Of a stretch of DNA of 64,000 bases, positions 8,838 through 19,546 are shown in pieces. The position numbers and the translations under genes were made by a program. How positions within the stretch are numbered: position 1 is the first letter of the stretch; every line of letters begins with the position of its first letter. Source of the DNA: Eubacterium sp. Lineage in GTDB: Bacteria; Bacillota; Clostridia; Oscillospirales; Acutalibacteraceae. The DNA lies in assembly GCA_017463985.1 (NCBI GenBank), contig JAFUEH010000008.1, positions 101,182-165,181 of the forward strand. Direction: 5' to 3'. Below the pieces are notes generated by a model. The model was not told where the DNA came from and made no database searches. It worked only from the letters and a program-made list of their open reading frames with translations.

Positions 8838-9968
8838 TTATTTGAATTTATCAAAAAAGTTCTTTTTGCTGTTGCCGCTCTTAGGTGGCGTATAGCTTGC
8901 GTCAAACTGGCGGAGAATATTCTTTTGCTCACTTGTAAGCGATTTCGGTATATCGACCACGATGCGCACATACATATCGCCCTTACCGACGGCACGCACG
9001 CGCTGAATGCCCTTACCCTTCAAGCGGAATACTTCGCCGGGCTGCGTACCGGCAGGGATTGAATACTTAATATCCCCGTCCAGCGTCGGCACGCGAACCT
9101 CCGCACCGAGCGTCGCCTCGACAATGCTGACGTGCTTATTGTACAGCAGATCATAGCCGTCGCGCTCAAACTCCTTATGCGCCTTGACGTTCACAATCAC
9201 GTGCAGGTTACCGGCAGGACCACCGTTAGCGCCGGTGTCGCCCAGCCCTCTGATCACCACGGTCTCGCGGTTATCAATACCGGCAGGAATATCCACCTTC
9301 GTTTTATTGCGGATACGTACTTTGCCCTTGCCGCCGCACTTTTGGCACGGATGGTCAATGATTTTACCCTTGCCGCCGCAGCGTGTACACGGACGGGAGG
9401 TCATAAAGATACCCTGCCGTGAGGTAACCTGACCGGTGCCGTGACAGTCAGGACAGGTATGCACTGCACCGTCGGTGGAACCGGTTCCATGGCACTGTGA
9501 GCAATCCTCTACACGCGGCACTTCCACTGTCTTAGAGCAGCCCTTTGCTGCCTCCTCAAAGGTGATCGTCACCGTAGCCTGTATATCCCGTCCCTTACGC
9601 GGTGCGTTCGGATCGCGCGCGGTAGCACCGCCGAAGCCGCCGCCGAACACCTGTGAAAAGATGTCGCCCAGGTCAAAATCAGCGTCAAAACCGCCGAAGC
9701 CGCCTCCGTAACCGCCGGCACCGGCGCCGTAGTTCGGATCCACGCCGGCAAAGCCGAATTGGTCATAGCGCGCTTTCTTTTCGGCGTCGGACAGCACCTC
9801 ATAAGCCTCGTTGCACTCCTTGAACTTTGCCTCTGCCTCCGGATCGTCCGGATGCAGGTCAGGGTGATACTGGCGCGCCGCCTTACGGTATGCTTTTTTG
9901 ATTTCATCGTCCGAAGCGCCCTTGCTTACGCCGAGCACTTCATAGTAATCGCGTTTATTTTCAGCCAT
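8838..9968 (-). CDS. dnaJ: Chaperone protein DnaJ
   Basis: Co-chaperone that delivers unfolded substrates to DnaK and stimulates its ATPase. The J domain has HPD at residues 35-37. A Gly/Phe-rich linker follows (about 75-115), then four CxxCxGxG zinc-binding repeats (from CSQCHGTG to CQKCGGKG, about 150-210), then the C-terminal substrate-binding domain. At 376 residues it is full length for type I DnaJ. Last gene of hrcA-grpE-dnaK-dnaJ, about 100 bases after dnaK with a GC-rich hairpin between. An unusual Gly-rich FGG-repeat stretch is within the normal range for the linker. Confidence 0.98.
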   Translation of the reverse strand: MAENKRDYYEVLGVSKGASDDEIKKAYRKAARQYHPDLHPDDPEAEAKFKECNEAYEVLSDAEKKARYDQFGFAGVDPNYGAGAGGYGGGFGGFDADFDLGDIFSQVFGGGFGGATARDPNAPRKGRDIQATVTITFEEAAKGCSKTVEVPRVEDCSQCHGTGSTDGAVHTCPDCHGTGQVTSRQGIFMTSRPCTRCGGKGKIIDHPCQKCGGKGKVRIRNKTKVDIPAGIDNRETVVIRGLGDTGANGGPAGNLHVIVNVKAHKEFERDGYDLLYNKHVSIVEATLGAEVRVPTLDGDIKYSIPAGTQPGEVFRLKGKGIQRVRAVGKGDMYVRIVVDIPKSLTSEQKNILRQFDASYTPPKSGNSKKNFFDKFK

Positions 9969-10012
9969 AATAGCTCCAATGTTTCTGAATAAAATGTACT
10001 AATGCGCGGTAT

Positions 10013-10032
10013 CCCGCCGATCGCTCGGCGGG
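10013..10032 (-). other. GC-rich hairpin between dnaK and dnaJ
   Basis: An 8-bp perfect stem of G-C and A-T pairs (10013-10020 with 10025-10032) in the dnaK-dnaJ gap. No T run follows on the transcribed strand, so it is more likely an mRNA processing or stabilising structure that sets dnaK above dnaJ than a full terminator. This is inference. Confidence 0.45.
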
Positions 10033-10069
10033 GTACGCTCATTTTTAAAAGGGGAAAATAATGAAAAGC

Positions 10070-11902
10070 TTAGTTATCGTCTACATCATTGTAATCGGCA
10101 TCGGTATAGCCCTGGTCCGCCTGTGCGCCTTCAAACGGATTGCCCTGCGGTGCGCCCTGCTCGCCGCCGGCTGCCTGATAAAGCTTCTGCGATACCTCAT
10201 AGAACTTGTTGGTCAGATCCTCCTGCGCCGACTTCATCGCGTCAACATTGTCGCTTTCGATTGCAGACTTGAGGGCGGCCAACTTCGTTTCCAGTGCGGA
10301 CTTATCGTCAGAGGAGAACTTATCGCCGTTTTCGCTGAGCAGCTTTTCCGTTTCATAAACCATCTGATCGGCGCTGTTCTTCGCATCAACCGCTTCTTTT
10401 CTCTTCTTGTCCTCAGCAGCAAACTGCTCCGCCTCACGGACAGCCTTTTCGATATCGTCCTTGCTCATGTTGGAGGAAGCGGTGATCGAGATCTGCTGTT
10501 CCTTGCCGGTACCCTTATCCTTAGCGGATACGTGCACAATGCCGTTAGCGTCGATATCAAAGGTTACCTCGATCTGCGGCACACCTCTTCTTGCCGGCAT
10601 AATGCCATCCAGATGGAAGCGCCCCAGCGTCTTGTTGTCAGCGGCGAATTCTCTTTCGCCCTGCAGTACGTGTACCTCAACGCTGGTCTGATTGTCCGCA
10701 GCGGTGGAGAAGATCTGGCTCTTCTTCGTAGGAATTGTCGTGTTTCTTTCAATGATAACGGTGTTAACACCGCCCATTGTTTCAATACCGAGTGACAGCG
10801 GTGTTACGTCGAGCAGCAGCAGACCGTCGGTAATATCCTGGTTGAGCACACCACCCTGGATCGCAGCACCCATGGCTACGCACTCGTCTGGGTTAATGCC
10901 CTTGAACGGCTCTTTGCCAGAGAATTTCTTGATCGCATCCTGAACAGCCGGAATTCTGGTAGAACCGCCGACCAGCAGGATCTTGTCGATCTCGCTCATG
11001 GAGAGGCCGGAGTCGCTCATCGCCTGACGAACAGGACCCATTGTCTTTTCAACAAGGTCAGCCGTCATTTCGTTGAACTTCGCTCTGGTAAGCGTTGCCT
11101 CTAAGTGCTTCGGGCCGGTGGCGTCCGCGGTAATGAAGGGCAGTGAGATCTGTGCGGTAGTCATACCGGAAAGGTCGATTTTTGCCTTTTCAGCCGCTTC
11201 TTTAATACGCTGCATAGCCATCTTGTCGCCGGAAAGATCGATACCGTTAGAGGCCTTAAAATCAGCTACCAACCAGTTCATGATCTTTTCATCGAAGTCG
11301 TCACCGCCAAGACGGTTGTTACCGGCTGTGGCAAGTACCTCCTGTACGCCGTCGCCCATCTCGATGATCGAGACATCGAAGGTACCGCCGCCAAGGTCGT
11401 ATACCATGACCTTTTGGTCGTCTTCCTTGTCAATACCGAAGGCAAGCGCAGCCGCTGTCGGCTCGTTGATAATTCTCTTAACGTCAAGGCCTGCGATCCT
11501 ACCGGCATCCTTGGTAGCCTGACGCTGTGCGTCGGTGAAGTAAGCAGGAACGGTGATGACCGCCTCTCTTACCGGCTCGCCAAGATAAGCCTCTGCGTCG
11601 CTCTTCAGCTTTTGCAGAATGATCGAGCTGATCTCCTGCGGCGTGTAAGCCTTACCGTCAATGTTGACCTTGTAGTCAGAACCCATGTGACGCTTGATGG
11701 AAGCGATCGTCTTATCCGGATTGGTGATAGCCTGACGCTTTGCTACCGCGCCGACCATTCTTTCGCCATCCTTGGTGAACGCGACAACAGACGGTGTCGT
11801 TCTGGCGCCCTCTGCATTCGCGATGATCACCGGCTCGCCGCCCTCAATAACGGACACACAGCTGTTTGTTGTACCTAAATCAATACCAATAATCTTAGAC
11901 AT
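10070..11902 (-). CDS. dnaK: Chaperone protein DnaK (Hsp70)
   Basis: ATP-driven chaperone. The N-terminal nucleotide-binding domain starts with [10 protein letters not shown] and has the Hsp70 signatures [11 protein letters not shown] and [11 protein letters not shown]. The interdomain linker region [15 protein letters not shown], the substrate-binding domain and the helical lid end in an acidic Asp-rich tail ([10 protein letters not shown]). The 610-residue length is typical of Firmicutes DnaK. It lies 52 bases after grpE and is transcribed with it from the CIRCE-controlled promoter at 13568. No separate promoter was recognised. Confidence 0.99.
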   Translation of the reverse strand: MSKIIGIDLGTTNSCVSVIEGGEPVIIANAEGARTTPSVVAFTKDGERMVGAVAKRQAITNPDKTIASIKRHMGSDYKVNIDGKAYTPQEISSIILQKLKSDAEAYLGEPVREAVITVPAYFTDAQRQATKDAGRIAGLDVKRIINEPTAAALAFGIDKEDDQKVMVYDLGGGTFDVSIIEMGDGVQEVLATAGNNRLGGDDFDEKIMNWLVADFKASNGIDLSGDKMAMQRIKEAAEKAKIDLSGMTTAQISLPFITADATGPKHLEATLTRAKFNEMTADLVEKTMGPVRQAMSDSGLSMSEIDKILLVGGSTRIPAVQDAIKKFSGKEPFKGINPDECVAMGAAIQGGVLNQDITDGLLLLDVTPLSLGIETMGGVNTVIIERNTTIPTKKSQIFSTAADNQTSVEVHVLQGEREFAADNKTLGRFHLDGIMPARRGVPQIEVTFDIDANGIVHVSAKDKGTGKEQQISITASSNMSKDDIEKAVREAEQFAAEDKKRKEAVDAKNSADQMVYETEKLLSENGDKFSSDDKSALETKLAALKSAIESDNVDAMKSAQEDLTNKFYEVSQKLYQAAGGEQGAPQGNPFEGAQADQGYTDADYNDVDDN

Positions 11903-11954
11903 AATCTTTATCTCCTTTGTCAGTTAGTTTTATATTATTATGTGCGGTTTTGCA

Positions 11955-12479
11955 CTAATTTGCCGTTTTTACCATGGCCGGTCTGACGACGCGGTCACCG
12001 ACCTTATAGCCCTTTTGGAAAACATCGGTGATGATATTTTCCTCCAGCGACTCATCCTCGATGTGCATAACAGCATTATGCAGGTTCGGGTCAAAGGTGT
12101 CGCCGGGCTCGCCGTATTGCTCCACACCGAGCTTATCCAGCGCCGCCATCAGGCCGGTCATTGTCATTTCTACACCCTTTTTCAGTGCTTCGTAATCAGA
12201 GTCCGCACTGAGCGCGCGCTCCAGGTTATCGATCACCGGCAGTATCTCTGCAATAACAGTACCCTTAGCGTTGGTAAAGGTCAGTTCCTTTTCCTTCGCA
12301 CTTCTTGCACGGTAGTTTGCATATTCCGCCGCGGTGCGCAGCAGCTTTTCCTTTGTGTCAGCCAGCTCCGCAGCTACCGGATCCGTTTCCTCCGTTACCG
12401 CTTCTTCCTGAGCGGCGGCTGTCGCCTCCTGCTCCTGCGGCCGTTCCTTTTCCGGTGTTGGTTCTTGCTTCTTACTCAT
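11955..12479 (-). CDS. grpE: Nucleotide exchange factor GrpE
   Basis: Promotes ADP release from DnaK. The 174-residue protein has an acidic, low-complexity Glu/Ala-rich N-terminal region (about 1-45), then the long dimerisation helix (AELADTKEKLLRTAAEYANY) and the C-terminal beta domain containing NLHNAVMHIED near the family signature. It overlaps the end of hrcA by 8 bases, so translation is probably coupled. Its place between hrcA and dnaK is the canonical order. Confidence 0.98.
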   Translation of the reverse strand: MSKKQEPTPEKERPQEQEATAAAQEEAVTEETDPVAAELADTKEKLLRTAAEYANYRARSAKEKELTFTNAKGTVIAEILPVIDNLERALSADSDYEALKKGVEMTMTGLMAALDKLGVEQYGEPGDTFDPNLHNAVMHIEDESLEENIITDVFQKGYKVGDRVVRPAMVKTAN

Positions 12480-13509
12480 ATTTCAATCCGCCTTCCTTCA
12501 GCAGCATTGCTGTAACTTTCATAATATAATCTACCCGCGGCAGCACATTTTTATAGTCGATCCGCAGTGAGCCAAGACAGCCCAGTGTAGCAAGCTGTGT
12601 GCCGTTATAGCGGAAACGGGCGATCGCCGTCACGGTGTTTTTCAGCTCATAGACCGGATTTTCGTCTCCGATAAAGAGGGCTGAGCTGACATTCGCTTTT
12701 GCAAAATCATTGAGCAGCCCCTCCAGCTTCTTCTTACGCGCCAGCAGCACCAGCAGGCTGTAAGCATCCTGCCCCAGCTCCGACTGCGACAGCAGCTTTG
12801 TTTCGCCTTCAATGACCAGCGTTCCCTCGCTTGCCTCCATACACAGTGAGCACAGCGTTGACAGGAGCGGCAGCATTTCAAATATGCGTTCGCCCAGCGC
12901 GCCGGCAGTAGACTGCAGCAGGGACAGGTTAATATCGCTGAGCGGCACTCCGATAAAATATTGCCGCGCCAGCTCATAAAATACGCGCTTAAATTCGCCG
13001 TCCACCGTACAGTTGAGCCGGCAGACAGAGGACTTGATCTTGCCGCCGACCGACAGCATCACCAGCATGACCTTGCCGTTACCGGTGGGGATCAGCTCAA
13101 CGCCCTGCACACAGTCATACGGGTCCTTTACGGTGGAGTAGAAGGCCGCACAGCCGGTCACCTCTGACAGCAAACGGGCAGCGTCCGCCAAAAGCCGTTC
13201 CGGATCAGACGCATTCACGGACAGGCGCTCATTGATCTGTTCGCGTTCATAAGGGCTGAGCTTGGCCGCCTGCAGCAGGTTGTCAACATAGTAGCGGTAA
13301 GCCGCCTTCGTCGGTACCCTGCCGCCGCTGGTGTGGCGTTGTTCCAAATAGCCGACGCTTGTCAAATACGCCATTTCGTTCCTGACCGTCGCGGAGCTGA
13401 TGGTATAAGGGAGCATCATGCACAGGTTTTTGGAGCCGAGCGGCTCGCCGGTTTTGATATAATAATCGGTTATCAAACCCAGAATAGCCGAACGTCTTTC
13501 GCCTAGCAT
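12472..13509 (-). CDS. hrcA: Heat-inducible transcription repressor HrcA
   Basis: Represses class I heat-shock genes by binding CIRCE; its folding depends on GroEL, which gives feedback. The 345-residue protein has the N-terminal winged helix (MLGERRSAILGLITDYY, TISSATVRNEMAYL, and the wing EQRHTSGGRVPT), then the GAF-like domain and the inserted dimerisation domain. The start ATG follows AGGGAGGAG. A perfect CIRCE lies 22 bases upstream, so the operon is autoregulated. No groESL is present in the window. Confidence 0.98.
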   Translation of the reverse strand: MLGERRSAILGLITDYYIKTGEPLGSKNLCMMLPYTISSATVRNEMAYLTSVGYLEQRHTSGGRVPTKAAYRYYVDNLLQAAKLSPYEREQINERLSVNASDPERLLADAARLLSEVTGCAAFYSTVKDPYDCVQGVELIPTGNGKVMLVMLSVGGKIKSSVCRLNCTVDGEFKRVFYELARQYFIGVPLSDINLSLLQSTAGALGERIFEMLPLLSTLCSLCMEASEGTLVIEGETKLLSQSELGQDAYSLLVLLARKKKLEGLLNDFAKANVSSALFIGDENPVYELKNTVTAIARFRYNGTQLATLGCLGSLRIDYKNVLPRVDYIMKVTAMLLKEGGLKYE

Positions 13510-13530
13510 CTTAACTCCTCCCTTTGCGTT

Positions 13531-13557
13531 TTAGCACTCTAACCTGCCGAGTGCTAA
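13531..13557 (-). promoter_or_regulatory. CIRCE operator (HrcA binding site)
   Basis: A perfect inverted repeat TTAGCACTC-N9-GAGTGCTAA with arms at 13531-13539 and 13549-13557, identical to the CIRCE consensus. It lies between the promoter at 13568 and the hrcA start. Confidence 0.98.
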
Positions 13558-13567
13558 CTCTATTTGT

Positions 13568-13596
13568 ATATTATATCCATTTTCCTGTTTTGTCAA
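13568..13596 (-). promoter_or_regulatory. Sigma-A promoter of the hrcA operon
   Basis: On the minus strand TTGACA (13596-13591), then overlapping -10 candidates TATAAT (15-base spacer) or TAATAT (17-base spacer, 13573-13568). The CIRCE starts about 11 bases downstream, over the probable start site. Confidence 0.85.
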
Positions 13597-13621
13597 TAGT
13601 TTTTTGCAAAATTTACAAAAA

Positions 13622-13656
13622 AGAAAAAATCCGACTGTTACAAATACAGTCGGATT
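13622..13656 (-). terminator. Terminator of the FAD oxidoreductase gene
   Basis: A 10-bp perfect stem, 13629-13638 with 13646-13655; on the minus strand it is followed by a T-rich tract (A-rich at 13615-13628 on plus). It lies 20 bases after the stop of the gene at 13676. Confidence 0.9.
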
Positions 13657-13675
13657 AGCACTTACGAGTACAAAA

Positions 13676-14986
13676 TTATAGCGACCGATAGGCCTTGATC
13701 CACTTATCGACCTTCTTTTCGTCATACTGCTCCGGTATGCTGCCACACACAGCAGGCAGCAGCGGCAATGTTTTCAGGCAGGCAGCGACAGAGGGGATAT
13801 GCTTAATGAACTTTGGCAATGACGTCACCAACCGCTTCACATAGTCCGGCGTGATGTTCGGTGCTTTGCCGTCCGGAATTGCCAGCATATCGGCATTCAG
13901 AATTCCCTTTTCCATCAGGTAATCCACGGCTTCGCCGTTGATATAGGTAAACACGGTCTTGATCACATCGATCAGCACCAGATCCTTACCGAGCTGCGTA
14001 AAATAGCGGTATTCATAAGGCCACAGCTTTGCGCGCGTATAGTCGCCGTCGGCCTCCTTCACAGCGTCCGCCAAAAGCTTACCGGCGTTCATGCTGAGGA
14101 TAATGCCGCTGCCATTGAGCGGTACCGTCATACCGGCGCTGTCACCGATCGCAGCGTAACCGTCCGCCACGAGCATCGGCAGCATCCGCGTGATCGGAAT
14201 ATCCTCAAAGCTGCCGCCCCTGACGATTTCCTCGCCAATGAACGGAAAATCCGCACGGAAGGACGCCAGCGCGGCGTCTACCTCCTCCTGCGTCAGCGCG
14301 CCGGACTGGCTGAATTTGCCGACCAGAATGTCTACATAGTCCTTTTTTGTGATCACCCAGTCAATGCCCGGTCGGTATTCATGAAACGCATGAATGGAAT
14401 AGGACGGTGTGTTGATGGTGCCGTCCAGATTTTTAAAATAGGCGCGATAAACGTGGAAAACGCTGCGCTTGTTAATTTCGTTATCAATGCCAAACACGGC
14501 CGGCAGCCGGCTGCGCAGCGGCGAATACATGCCGGCACTATCGACGATCAGGTCGGCCTTGATCAGACTCAAGTGACCCTTGCGCTTGGCGATCACACCC
14601 GTAACGGCACGGCCCTCCGTATACGGCGCCAGCAGCGTTGTCTCAAAGCGCAGCTCTGCACCGGCCTCCTCCGCTAACGTGAGCAGATAACGGATCAGCT
14701 CTTTGCGGTCCATCATGATCGAATCCTCGCGGTGCGGCATCACGACCTCCACCGTGCCGCGCGGATTGTGAAAGCTCTGATCCTCCGCCGTGTAGATCAT
14801 CTCTGCCGGCGGCTGCGGCAGATCAGCGCCGTCAAACGCTGACAGATCCAGCCAATCATGCCAGTCATGGCCCATTTCCTCGCGCTTTTTACGCTCCAAG
14901 ACTGTTACGTCATATCCTGCCTTAGCCAGGTGGTACGCTGCCACCAGTCCGCCGTGACCGGCGCCAGCAATCAAAATCTTTTTCAT
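13676..14986 (-). CDS. FAD-dependent oxidoreductase, geranylgeranyl-reductase-like
   Basis: A 436-residue flavoprotein. The FAD-binding Rossmann motif GAGHGGLVAA is at residues 7-16, ending in a Glu-bearing strand (VLERKK), and a second FAD contact, AAIGDSAGMTVPLNGSG, is near residue 290. This arrangement belongs to the group that includes geranylgeranyl reductases, halogenases and PHBH-like enzymes. The substrate cannot be told. The C-terminal third is helical with two proline-rich segments and no obvious membrane anchor. It is monocistronic, divergent from the EEP-family gene, with a TTATAAT -10 box near 15030. Confidence 0.75.
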   Translation of the reverse strand: MKKILIAGAGHGGLVAAYHLAKAGYDVTVLERKKREEMGHDWHDWLDLSAFDGADLPQPPAEMIYTAEDQSFHNPRGTVEVVMPHREDSIMMDRKELIRYLLTLAEEAGAELRFETTLLAPYTEGRAVTGVIAKRKGHLSLIKADLIVDSAGMYSPLRSRLPAVFGIDNEINKRSVFHVYRAYFKNLDGTINTPSYSIHAFHEYRPGIDWVITKKDYVDILVGKFSQSGALTQEEVDAALASFRADFPFIGEEIVRGGSFEDIPITRMLPMLVADGYAAIGDSAGMTVPLNGSGIILSMNAGKLLADAVKEADGDYTRAKLWPYEYRYFTQLGKDLVLIDVIKTVFTYINGEAVDYLMEKGILNADMLAIPDGKAPNITPDYVKRLVTSLPKFIKHIPSVAACLKTLPLLPAVCGSIPEQYDEKKVDKWIKAYRSL

Positions 14987-15104
14987 AACGTCACGTCACC
15001 CTTCTTAGATTTATTAGACAATAGTATTATAACGCACGCCCGTTTCTTTGTCAATGCTCGAAAAGTGTCAGACTGTTGCCGACTGCGTCGTCACCGGTCA
15101 CAAG

Positions 15105-15133
15105 TTGACAATTCCGGTGGGTAACGATATAAT
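15105..15133 (+). promoter_or_regulatory. Consensus sigma-A promoter
   Basis: Perfect TTGACA (15105-15110), 17-base spacer, perfect TATAAT (15128-15133), 20 bases before the ATG at 15154. The transcript leader would be very short. Confidence 0.85.
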
Positions 15134-15153
15134 GAGCACAGGGAGATGATCAA

Positions 15154-16050
15154 ATGAAAAAGACGCTGCTTGTGCTCGGCTGCCTGCTATTGGCGGCGAT
15201 CCTGACCGTCAGTGTGCTGAACCTGGCTTATTATCCGGCCTATCGCAACGCCAACGACCGTTACGAAGGCGACGCCGCTACGACAGAGAGCATCACCGTT
15301 ATGAGCGCTAACGTGCGCACCTGGAGCCCGACGGATGTGCTGAAAAAGAGTTGGTTCTACCGCGCGCCGCTGGTGCTGCAAAATATTGAAGCGGTACAGC
15401 CGGACATCCTTGGCTTTCAGGAGGTCACCAAAATGCACTACCGCTACCTCACTGACGCACTGCCGGACTATGACAGTGTGCTGGAATACCGCGACAATAG
15501 CCCCTTTTCCGAAGCCTGTCCGGTATTTTACCGCACAGATCGCTTTGACCTGAATGAAAAGGGCTCGTTTTGGCTCAGCGAAACGCCGGAGGAAATGAGC
15601 AAGGACTGGGGCGCAGCCTGCTACCGTATCTGTTCTTATGTCATTTTAACAGAAAAGGAAACCGGCAAGCAGCTAGTGGTGTTCAACACCCATCTTGACC
15701 ATATCAGCGACGAAGCGCGTATCAACGGCATTCAGGTGGTACTGGATAAAATCGCAGCGTTCGGCGGTCTGCCGAGCATTATCATGGGCGATTTTAATGC
15801 CGAGGAGGACAGCGAAACCTATCGCGCAGCGACCGAAAATTTTTATGACGCAAAGTATCAGACAGAAAACACCGCCTCCGGCGCTACCTATCAGAATTGG
15901 GGCAAGGCGCTTGACCGTGAAAACATCGACTATTTTATGATCTCTAAAGAGGGCATTGCGGTCGAGCAGTACCGTATTATTGACACCACCTACGACGGCG
16001 TATATCCCAGCGATCACTTCCCGATTGCCGTAACCGTCACTTTAACTTAG
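15154..16050 (+). CDS. Exported endonuclease/exonuclease/phosphatase family protein
   Basis: A 298-residue member of the EEP superfamily (DNase I/exonuclease III/inositol phosphatase fold). The N-terminal hydrophobic segment (KTLLVLGCLLLAAILTVSV, residues 3-21) is a signal anchor or signal peptide. Catalytic motifs: MSANVRTW (Asn), GFQEVT (metal-binding Glu), NTHLDH (His, Asp), GDFNAEE (Asp, Asn), and YPSDHFPI (Asp-His). The substrate may be nucleic acid, phospholipid or a phosphoester; it cannot be chosen from sequence. Neighbouring minus-strand genes are glycerophosphodiesterases, so a phosphodiester function at the cell surface is plausible but inferred. Confidence 0.88.
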   Translation: MKKTLLVLGCLLLAAILTVSVLNLAYYPAYRNANDRYEGDAATTESITVMSANVRTWSPTDVLKKSWFYRAPLVLQNIEAVQPDILGFQEVTKMHYRYLTDALPDYDSVLEYRDNSPFSEACPVFYRTDRFDLNEKGSFWLSETPEEMSKDWGAACYRICSYVILTEKETGKQLVVFNTHLDHISDEARINGIQVVLDKIAAFGGLPSIIMGDFNAEEDSETYRAATENFYDAKYQTENTASGATYQNWGKALDRENIDYFMISKEGIAVEQYRIIDTTYDGVYPSDHFPIAVTVTLT

Positions 16051-16106
16051 GCATAATGTAGGTGCATGCCTGATGTTGCGCTTTGTTTTTTTATCCAGCG
16101 ACAACA

Positions 16107-16135
16107 AAGAAGGACTGCCACAGGCAGTCCTTCTT
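16107..16135. terminator. Bidirectional terminator
   Basis: A 13-bp stem, 16107-16119 with 16123-16135, with A-rich and T-rich flanks. It separates the convergent EEP and GDPD genes. Confidence 0.88.
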
Positions 16136-16146
16136 CTTATCAGTAA

Positions 16147-17010
16147 TTAGTATGTAATGCAGTTGGTCGTGATATAACGCGTACCGGCATCCACGAGCTT
16201 TTCCATCAGATCAATACGGTCGCAGGTCCAGGTAGCAGTCTTGAGGCCGTTTTCGTGTACGCGGCGAATCATTTCGCAGTTATTGGCGGTATTCGCCGGC
16301 AGGTTGCAGTCATAGCTGATGCCGCAGTCGCTGAGCGTTTTTGCCCGCGCAATCTTTTCATCGGTAATATCATCCACCAGGTAATACAGCTCCGCGTCGG
16401 TGAGCTTGCGAAGATCGACCAGATCCTCAAAGCTGAAGGCAATGTAGGTAGTCTCCACGCCGTATTTTTCCTGCAGGGCAAGCATTTTGTCGTAATGCTT
16501 ACGGTTGCGGTTATATTTGATCTCTACCGTAGCGTGCATTCCGTACTCGGCGCACTTTTTGAAGAAATCCTCCAGCGTGCATATCTTCAGATCAGGATAC
16601 TTGTCGATATTGTGACCGTTATTATAATTCAGCTTCAGCAGCTCATCATAAGAGGCCAGCTCCAACGATTTCGTGCCGTCCATCATACGGGTAGTCAGCG
16701 GATCATGGTGAACGACCCACACGCCGTCGCGCGTCATATAGGTGTCGCACTCCGCGCCCCAGTAGCCAGCCTTACCGGCTTCTTCATAAGCCGGCAGCGT
16801 ATTTTCAGGCGCTACCGCACGGAAGCCGCGGTGCGCCGTCAGCACAAACGCGTCGCTGTCGCGGAGCTTTTCAGACTCCTTGACGCTTCTTACCTCATAA
16901 GGCACCAGCTTACAATAATTTTTAAACCATTCTACTTTCGTGCCGACGTAATAGCCGCCAACCGCTGCACCGGTCACCAACGCCAGCTTTCCTAGCCCCT
17001 TTAAAAGCAT
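16147..17010 (-). CDS. Membrane-anchored glycerophosphodiester phosphodiesterase
   Basis: Hydrolyses glycerophosphodiesters to sn-glycerol 3-phosphate plus alcohol. A hydrophobic N-terminus (about 5-25) probably anchors it. The GDPD motif is complete: His60-Arg61, Glu69 in PENT, Glu87 and Asp89 in GAECD, and the HHDP histidines near 101-102. The TIM-barrel remainder includes TVEIKYN, with the Glu and Lys of the family. At 287 residues it is full length. A second, divergent paralogue is immediately upstream (17155-17988), which indicates an old tandem duplication. Confidence 0.94.
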   Translation of the reverse strand: MLLKGLGKLALVTGAAVGGYYVGTKVEWFKNYCKLVPYEVRSVKESEKLRDSDAFVLTAHRGFRAVAPENTLPAYEEAGKAGYWGAECDTYMTRDGVWVVHHDPLTTRMMDGTKSLELASYDELLKLNYNNGHNIDKYPDLKICTLEDFFKKCAEYGMHATVEIKYNRNRKHYDKMLALQEKYGVETTYIAFSFEDLVDLRKLTDAELYYLVDDITDEKIARAKTLSDCGISYDCNLPANTANNCEMIRRVHENGLKTATWTCDRIDLMEKLVDAGTRYITTNCITY

Positions 17011-17114
17011 ATCAAAGCACCTCGCTTGTCATTCATGATACCTGTATTATAGCATTTACAGCAGGTTTGTCAATTGTTAAATAACAATATTGTAATTAAT
17101 ATTTTAATATATTA

Positions 17115-17141
17115 TTGCCGACCGGAATACCCGGTCGGCAA
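17115..17141 (-). terminator. Hairpin between the two GDPD genes
   Basis: An 11-bp perfect stem, 17115-17125 with 17131-17141, starting 14 bases after the stop of the upstream paralogue. The T run is better on the plus side; on the minus side it is only A/T-rich. Confidence 0.6.
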
Positions 17142-17154
17142 TTTTTTGTAACGG

Positions 17155-17988
17155 TTATGTTCCCCAGTTATCGATCGTTTCCTGCAGCTTATCCACGTGG
17201 TGCGTGGTGATATTGTCGGGTGAATTGACCAGCGCGCGCTTCATTTCATAAGTGCGATCCACCGTCCATTCCGACAGCTTATAGCCGTGCTCATGCAACA
17301 AGATCGACAGGGTACGCGAGGCGTATACGTGGTTGCAATTGATCCCGATCGCGCCGGTTTCCTCCAGCAGATCCAGGATCTTTTCCTGATAATCCTCAGA
17401 GAAAATGCTGATACGGCTGGGAGAATAGTTGATATAATAGTCGACGCCGGGGCATTTGTCTGCCGCCGTCTTTGCCTGATAGGGTTCGATACCGGTCATA
17501 AAGACCTTGTCGAACAGGTCATACGCCTGAACCAGCTGATACAGCTCGGGCAGTACGCGCACATCCTTAATATCGAGGTTCACCTTGATCGGATTCGCCT
17601 TGACCAGTTCAAATACCGAGGACAGCTCTACGCCGTCCGTATTCGTCGTGATAATATCGTGTCCCATCACGACCGTACCGTCCAGTCGCTGGCGCACATC
17701 CACCTCTACCACATCAGCGCCGTGATCGATCGCCACCTGCACGCCCTCCAGCGAATTATCCGGCGTATCGTACGCGCCGCTGTGCGCTGTGACCGTAAAG
17801 TCATCTGCCAGGGTCAAGGTGCGTTCATCATAAGTTTTATAAAAAGCATACATAGCAACACCGGCAACCATTGCCACAGAAATCAGAAAGGATAATACCT
17901 GATACGTAAAGCGCTTTGCCCACAGGGGCGTCATGTTCCTTTTCAGGAACCGTTTAAAGCGCTCCCAGCGTGATATTTTTTCAGCCAT
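17155..17988 (-). CDS. GDPD-family membrane protein with altered active site
   Basis: A 277-residue paralogue of the next gene. It has a cytoplasmic basic N-terminus, one membrane segment (about 29-50) and an extracytoplasmic GDPD-like TIM barrel. Canonical positions differ: His69 is followed by Ser70 instead of Arg, and the PENT motif reads PDNS (Asp77 in place of Glu). The metal ligands Glu95 and Asp97 and His110 remain. In known GDPDs the His-Arg pair contacts the phosphate, so substrate or activity may have changed. The Lys-bearing strand VNLDIKD is present. It lies 16 bases after guaB on the same strand and may share its transcript. Confidence 0.85.
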   Translation of the reverse strand: MAEKISRWERFKRFLKRNMTPLWAKRFTYQVLSFLISVAMVAGVAMYAFYKTYDERTLTLADDFTVTAHSGAYDTPDNSLEGVQVAIDHGADVVEVDVRQRLDGTVVMGHDIITTNTDGVELSSVFELVKANPIKVNLDIKDVRVLPELYQLVQAYDLFDKVFMTGIEPYQAKTAADKCPGVDYYINYSPSRISIFSEDYQEKILDLLEETGAIGINCNHVYASRTLSILLHEHGYKLSEWTVDRTYEMKRALVNSPDNITTHHVDKLQETIDNWGT

Positions 17989-18004
17989 TCAATCACCAAA
18001 TCTA

Positions 18005-19507
<1,503 letters not shown>

Positions 19508-19546
19508 TTACTATAATACCATGTTATACCGCTAAAGGCAAGTGTT

